Positions 5,944-9,348 of a stretch of DNA of 9,348 nt are shown here, piece after piece. Positions within the stretch are counted from its first letter, which is position 1, and each line of letters begins with the position of its first letter. Under the pieces are notes generated by a model. That model was not told the origin of the DNA. It made no database searches and saw nothing but the letters and a program-made list of their open reading frames with translations. Position numbers and translations under genes: made by a program. This DNA is from Clostridia bacterium (GTDB taxonomy: Bacteria; Bacillota; Clostridia; Oscillospirales; Acutalibacteraceae), in assembly GCA_900767015.1 (NCBI GenBank), contig CAAFXQ010000279.1, forward strand, positions 1 to 9,348, written 5' to 3'.

Positions 5944-6960
5944 ATGGCAAAGATTTATTATCAGAACGACTGCAACCTTGCAAAGCTTGACGGCAAGACT
6001 GTCGCAATCATCGGCTACGGCTCACAGGGTCACGCACACGCACTCAACCTCCACGATTCCGGCGTTGACGTCATCGTCGGTCTTTATGAGGGCAGCAAGA
6101 GCTGGGCAAAGGCGGAAGCGCAGGGTCTTAAGGTTATGACCGCCGCCGAAGCCGCCAAGAATGCCGACATCATCATGATTCTCATCAACGACGAAAAGCA
6201 GGCAAAGCTTTATAAAGAGAGCATTGAGCCGAACCTCACCGAGGGCAAGACCCTTGCGTTCGCTCACGGCTTCAACATTCATTTCGGCTGTATCAAGCCT
6301 CCGAAGAACGTAAACGTTATCATTGTCGCTCCCAAGGGACCGGGTCACACCGTAAGAAGCGAATATCAGGTCGGCAAGGGTGTTCCGTGCCTTATCGCTG
6401 TTGAGCAGGACGCTACCGGCGATGCACTTGACATCGGTCTTGCTTACGCTCTCGGAATCGGCGGAGCGAGAGCAGGCGTTCTTGAAACCACATTCAGAAC
6501 CGAAACCGAAACCGACCTCTTCGGTGAGCAGGCTGTTCTTTGCGGCGGCGTTTGCGCTTTGATGCAGGCAGGTTTCGAAACCCTCGTTGAAGCAGGCTAC
6601 GACCCGAGAAACGCTTACTTCGAGTGTATCCACGAAATGAAGCTCATCGTTGACCTTATCTATCAGAGCGGCTTCGAGGGCATGAGATATTCCATCTCCA
6701 ACACCGCTGAATACGGCGACTACATCACCGGTCCGAAGATTATCACCGAAGAAACCAAGAAGACCATGAAGAAGATTCTTTCCGACATTCAGGACGGTTC
6801 TTTTGCCAAGGAATTCCTGCTTGATATGTCCGACGCCGGCTCACAGGTACACTTCAACGCCATGAGAAAGATTGCTTCCGAGCATCCGTCCGAAATCGTC
6901 GGCAAGGAAATCAGAAAGCTTTACAGCTGGAGCGACGAGGATAAGCTCATCAATAACTGA
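5944..6960 (+). CDS. ilvC: Ketol-acid reductoisomerase, class I
   Basis: IlvC rearranges and reduces acetolactate (or acetohydroxybutyrate) to the dihydroxy acid, using NAD(P)H and Mg. The 338-residue length is that of the short class I enzymes. The N-terminal Rossmann domain has GYGSQG (24-29). His108 lies in AFAHGFNIHFG. The C-terminal knotted domain carries the metal-binding acids Asp191 and Glu195 (in TDLFGEQ) and Glu227 and Glu231 (in ECIHE), all present. The cofactor loop after strand 2 reads GLYEGSKSW (46-54), lacking the arginine that commonly follows GL in NADPH-using members. Start: ATG with AAAAGGAG (5927-5934) 9 nt upstream. It lies between ilvN and ilvD in pathway order. Identity is certain; the cofactor preference is open. 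Confidence 0.98.
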   Translation: MAKIYYQNDCNLAKLDGKTVAIIGYGSQGHAHALNLHDSGVDVIVGLYEGSKSWAKAEAQGLKVMTAAEAAKNADIIMILINDEKQAKLYKESIEPNLTEGKTLAFAHGFNIHFGCIKPPKNVNVIIVAPKGPGHTVRSEYQVGKGVPCLIAVEQDATGDALDIGLAYALGIGGARAGVLETTFRTETETDLFGEQAVLCGGVCALMQAGFETLVEAGYDPRNAYFECIHEMKLIVDLIYQSGFEGMRYSISNTAEYGDYITGPKIITEETKKTMKKILSDIQDGSFAKEFLLDMSDAGSQVHFNAMRKIASEHPSEIVGKEIRKLYSWSDEDKLINN

Positions 6961-6983
6961 TTGGCTTAAACGAGGTAAATCCT

Positions 6984-8651
6984 ATGATTAAAGATACAAT
7001 AGTAGACGGCTTTAACAATGCGCCGCACCGTTCGCTTTATCACGCTTTAGGTCTTACGAAAGAGGAGACCGAAAGACCGCTGATCGGTATCGTTTCGTCC
7101 TATAACGAAATCGTACCCGGTCACATGAATCTGGACAAGATTACCGAAGCGGTGAAATTGGGTGTTGCCATGGCGGGCGGTACGCCGATTGTCTTTCCGG
7201 CAATTGCAGTTTGCGACGGCATTGCGATGGGTCACAGGGGGATGAAGTATTCCCTTGTCACCCGTGACCTGATTGCCGATTCGACCGAAGCCATGGTGTT
7301 GGCGCACGGCTTTGACGGCCTTGTTATGATTCCGAACTGCGACAAGAACGTGCCAGGCCTTTTAATGGCGGCGGCGAGGCTGAATATCCCGACAATTTTC
7401 GTTTCGGGCGGTCCGATGCTTGCCGGCAGAGTCGGCGGCAGAAAGACCAGCCTTTCAAGTATGTTCGAGGCGGTCGGCTCTTACGCCGCCGGCAAAATCG
7501 GCGACGAAAAGCTTCTTGAATTCGAAGAAAAGACCTGCCCGACGTGCGGTTCATGCTCGGGTATGTATACCGCAAACTCGATGAACTGTCTGACCGAGGT
7601 TCTCGGAATGGGACTAAAAGGCAACGGCACGATTCCGGCTGTTTACTCGGCAAGAATCGAGCTTGCCAAGCACGCCGGTATGCAGATTATGGAGCTTGTC
7701 CGAAAGGACATCAAGCCCCTTGACATCATGACCGAAAAGAGCTTCCGGAATGCTCTTACGGCCGATATGGCACTCGGCTGTTCGACCAACAGTATGCTTC
7801 ATCTTCCCGCAATCGCAAACGAATGCGGCATCGAATTCAATCTCGATATGGCAAACGAAATCAGCGCCAAAACGCCGAACCTTTGCCATCTTGCTCCGGC
7901 AGGCCCGACCTATATGGAGGACTTGAACGAGGCCGGCGGCGTTTACGCTGTTCTCAAAGAGCTTGAAAAGCTCGGACTTCTCAATACCGACGTCATGACC
8001 TGCACAGGCAAGACGCTCGGCGAAAACATCAAGGACGTAAAGAACCTTGACGAAACCGTTATCCGAACCTATGACACCGCTTTCAGCAAGACCGGCGGCA
8101 TCGCCGTGCTTCGGGGTAATCTTGCCAAAGACGGCTGTGTCGTCAAGCGCAGTGCCGTCGCCCCCGAAATGCTTGTTCACGAGGGGCCGGCAAAGGTCTT
8201 TAACAGCGAGGAAGAAGCAATCAAGGTGATCTATGAGGGCGGAATCAAGGCGGGCGACGTTGTCGTGATCCGCTACGAGGGTCCGGCAGGCGGCCCGGGC
8301 ATGAGAGAAATGCTTTCCCCGACATCGGCAATCGCCGGCGCAGGACTTGACAAGCAGGTTGCCCTTATCACCGACGGACGCTTTTCGGGTGCTACCAGAG
8401 GTGCGGCAATCGGTCACGTTTCGCCCGAGGCGGCAAACGGCGGCTTAATTGCCTACGTCAAGGACGGCGACATCATTTCGATCAACATTCCCGAATATAA
8501 GATTGAGCTGAAGATTTCCGACGAGGAAATCGAAAAGCGTAAAAAAGAAATGCCGATTGAAAAGAAAGACGGCATCACGGGGTATCTGAAGAGGTACGCC
8601 GAAATGGTATCCTCCGCCGACAAAGGAGCGATCATTAACAAGAATTCGTAA
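6984..8651 (+). CDS. ilvD: Dihydroxy-acid dehydratase
   Basis: IlvD removes water from 2,3-dihydroxyisovalerate (or the methylvalerate analogue) to give the 2-keto acid used for valine, leucine and isoleucine. It is an iron-sulfur enzyme of 555 residues, normal for the family. Landmarks: VCDGIAMGHRGM with Cys77, PNCDKNVPG with Cys119, CPTCGSCSGMYTANSM with Cys185, Cys188 and Cys191, and the C-terminal DGRFSG with the likely base Ser468. The position occupied by cysteine (TPCN) in [2Fe-2S] plant-type enzymes reads VPGH here, as in E. coli, which suggests an oxygen-sensitive [4Fe-4S] enzyme. GAGGT (6972-6976) lies 7 nt before the ATG, 23 nt after ilvC. The final codons and the stop fall inside a 7-bp repeat array, so the C-terminal two residues may be repeat-derived. 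Confidence 0.97.
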   Translation: MIKDTIVDGFNNAPHRSLYHALGLTKEETERPLIGIVSSYNEIVPGHMNLDKITEAVKLGVAMAGGTPIVFPAIAVCDGIAMGHRGMKYSLVTRDLIADSTEAMVLAHGFDGLVMIPNCDKNVPGLLMAAARLNIPTIFVSGGPMLAGRVGGRKTSLSSMFEAVGSYAAGKIGDEKLLEFEEKTCPTCGSCSGMYTANSMNCLTEVLGMGLKGNGTIPAVYSARIELAKHAGMQIMELVRKDIKPLDIMTEKSFRNALTADMALGCSTNSMLHLPAIANECGIEFNLDMANEISAKTPNLCHLAPAGPTYMEDLNEAGGVYAVLKELEKLGLLNTDVMTCTGKTLGENIKDVKNLDETVIRTYDTAFSKTGGIAVLRGNLAKDGCVVKRSAVAPEMLVHEGPAKVFNSEEEAIKVIYEGGIKAGDVVVIRYEGPAGGPGMREMLSPTSAIAGAGLDKQVALITDGRFSGATRGAAIGHVSPEAANGGLIAYVKDGDIISINIPEYKIELKISDEEIEKRKKEMPIEKKDGITGYLKRYAEMVSSADKGAIINKNS

Positions 8652-8677
8652 TGCGTAATGCGTAATGCGCAATTGCG
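8643..8677. repeat. Heptamer repeat array overlapping the ilvD stop
   Basis: Five consecutive 7-bp units: AATTCGT, AATGCGT, AATGCGT, AATGCGC, AATTGCG. The first unit and the start of the second encode the last ilvD residues (Asn-Ser) and supply its TAA stop (8649-8651). The rest is intergenic. Similar heptamer arrays occur at 191-225, 295-329 and 8908-8935 with different consensus sequences. Confidence 0.85.
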
Positions 8678-8907
8678 GGTGAGCAGATATTAAACCGGGG
8701 ACTCTCAGTCCGCAGAGGAAGCGGGCTTTTGGCTTGCTTCTTACGGGCAGGTCTGCGGTGACGGGAGCGCCGTCCCGCCGCCGGAAGAGATTTCCCCGAA
8801 GCCGCCCGGCTTACCATTATTTATAATCAGCAAATTACCCTACACAAAATATCTAACCTTTGCGGGTAAAAACTTCCGAACGGAACAGAGTAAACCCGCG
8901 ACCACAA
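8678..8907. other. Noncoding spacer with GC-rich hairpins between ilvD and leuC
   Basis: No credible gene lies in the 305 nt between ilvD and leuC. The first half of this spacer is GC-rich and folds well on paper: GGACT/AGTCC (about 8698-8710), CCGCAGA/TCTGCGG (8710-8716 with 8752-8758) enclosing GAAGC/GCTTC (8718-8722 with 8736-8740), GACGG/CCGTC (8760-8764 with 8770-8774), and GGAA/TTCC (8783-8786 with 8792-8795). The first two share base 8710, so they compete slightly. The second half (8811-8907) is AT-rich with no clear structure. No stem is followed by a T-run, no T-box or riboswitch signature was recognised, and a TATAAT at 8822-8827 lacks a matching -35. Heptamer arrays border it on both sides. 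Confidence 0.5.
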
Positions 8908-8935
8908 CTATTCATTATTCACTATTCATTATTCA
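8908..8935. repeat. Heptamer repeat array upstream of leuC
   Basis: Four 7-bp units alternate: CTATTCA, TTATTCA, CTATTCA, TTATTCA. It ends 21 nt before the leuC start, directly before the leuC ribosome-binding hairpin. It has the same unit length as the arrays at 8643-8677 and within the 104-bp tandem repeat. Confidence 0.85.
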
Positions 8936-8939
8936 CTTA

Positions 8940-8956
8940 AAAAGGGGGTCCCTTTT
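8940..8956 (+). promoter_or_regulatory. Hairpin enclosing the leuC ribosome binding site
   Basis: AAAAGGG (8940-8946) and CCCTTTT (8950-8956) pair perfectly around a 3-nt GGT loop. The stem abuts the ATG at 8957. The only Shine-Dalgarno candidate (AAGGGGG, within 8942-8948, 8-9 nt from the ATG) is inside the stem and loop, so the fold would hide most of it. This could lower or regulate leuC translation; there is no T-run to suggest termination. Confidence 0.6.
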
Positions 8957-9348
8957 ATGCCAATGACAATGACGCAGAAAATCCTTGCCGCTCATGCCGG
9001 ACTCGATTCGGTGGAAGCCGGTCAGCTTGTTCTGGTCAGCCTTGACCGTGTTCTCGGCAATGACATCACTTCACCCGTTGCGATAAGAGAGTTTGACAAG
9101 CTCGGATTTTCTTCTGTTTATGATAAAGATAAGGTAACCATGGTCATGGATCACTTTGCACCGAATAAGGACATCAAAGCCGCTGTTCAGTGTAAGATGT
9201 GCCGTGACTTTTGTAACGAAAAGGAAATCACACATTTTTACGATGTCGGCAGAATGGGCATCGAGCACGCCCTTCTTCCGGAAAAAGGACTTGTTGTTTC
9301 GGGTGACGCCGTCATCGGCGCTGACTCTCACACCTGCACCTACGGCGC
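8957..9348 (+). CDS. leuC: 3-isopropylmalate dehydratase, large subunit (partial, 3' end beyond window)
   Basis: LeuC with LeuD isomerises 2-isopropylmalate to 3-isopropylmalate through a [4Fe-4S] cluster. The window holds the first 130 codons; the frame is open to the edge. The translation opens MPMTMTQKILAAHAG and contains LGNDITSPVAI, DHFAPNKDIKAA, GRMGIEHALLPEKGLV and GADSHTCTYG, all characteristic of the aconitase-superfamily LeuC of the roughly 420-residue bacterial/archaeal type 2 (HacA-like) group. The cluster cysteines lie further downstream, outside the window. A CxxCxxxC run (Cys79, Cys82, Cys86) is an unusual local cluster. ATG 8957 is preferred, as it gives the usual MxMTxTQKI start; ATGs at 8963 and 8969 are in frame. 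It continues the leu-ilv operon after a 305-nt gap. Confidence 0.94.
   Translation, partial: MPMTMTQKILAAHAGLDSVEAGQLVLVSLDRVLGNDITSPVAIREFDKLGFSSVYDKDKVTMVMDHFAPNKDIKAAVQCKMCRDFCNEKEITHFYDVGRMGIEHALLPEKGLVVSGDAVIGADSHTCTYG

Noticed and set aside
8635..8817. Minus-strand open frames ending in or crossing the 8643-8677 repeat.
   Set aside because: They are short, have no ribosome binding site, and part of the peptide is just the translated heptamer repeat.
8822..8827. TATAAT as a -10 box for a separate leuC promoter.
   Set aside because: No acceptable -35 hexamer lies 16-18 bp upstream, where the sequence is GC-rich; kept only as a point to check by transcript mapping.

Overview
This window looks like the chromosome of a low-to-moderate G+C Firmicute, most likely a gut-type clostridium (Oscillospiraceae/Ruminococcaceae or a relative). 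The reasons are a T-box leader, strong AGGAGG-type ribosome binding sites, sigma-A-like promoters, a compact rpsF-ssb-rpsR operon, a four-ligand (zinc-type) S18, and the protein flavours of LeuA, IlvC, IlvD and LeuC. This taxonomic call is inference from sequence style; no database search was possible.

Layout. Positions 1-440 hold no gene. They contain two strong inverted repeats (1-118) and 2.8 tandem copies of a 104-bp repeat (128-418). Next, on the minus strand, comes rpsF-ssb-rpsR (1516 down to 514), ending in a clear intrinsic terminator (457-492). A short divergent promoter region (1592-1673) separates it from the plus-strand branched-chain amino acid operon. That operon opens with a leucine-type T-box leader (specifier codon CTC at 1773-1775, terminator at 1915-1970) and runs leuA (2000), ilvB (3683), ilvN (5380), ilvC (5944), ilvD (6984). 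A 305-nt noncoding spacer follows, then leuC (8957), which runs off the right edge.

How the genes work together. IlvB/IlvN, IlvC and IlvD make 2-ketoisovalerate from pyruvate, and the equivalent isoleucine precursor from 2-ketobutyrate plus pyruvate. LeuA and LeuC then take 2-ketoisovalerate toward leucine. leuD and leuB would be expected beyond the right edge. The T-box sensing uncharged tRNA-Leu sits ahead of the whole set, so the shared ilv genes appear to be tied to leucine supply. Additional feedback is expected through the LeuA C-terminal domain and the IlvN ACT domain.

The least conventional part is intergenic. Three separate arrays of 7-bp repeats occur here: inside the 104-bp repeat, across the ilvD stop codon, and just before leuC. 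The last two bracket a GC-rich, hairpin-forming spacer of about 230 nt. No recognisable new enzyme system, CRISPR array, prophage or transposase is present; the coding content is ordinary housekeeping and amino acid biosynthesis.
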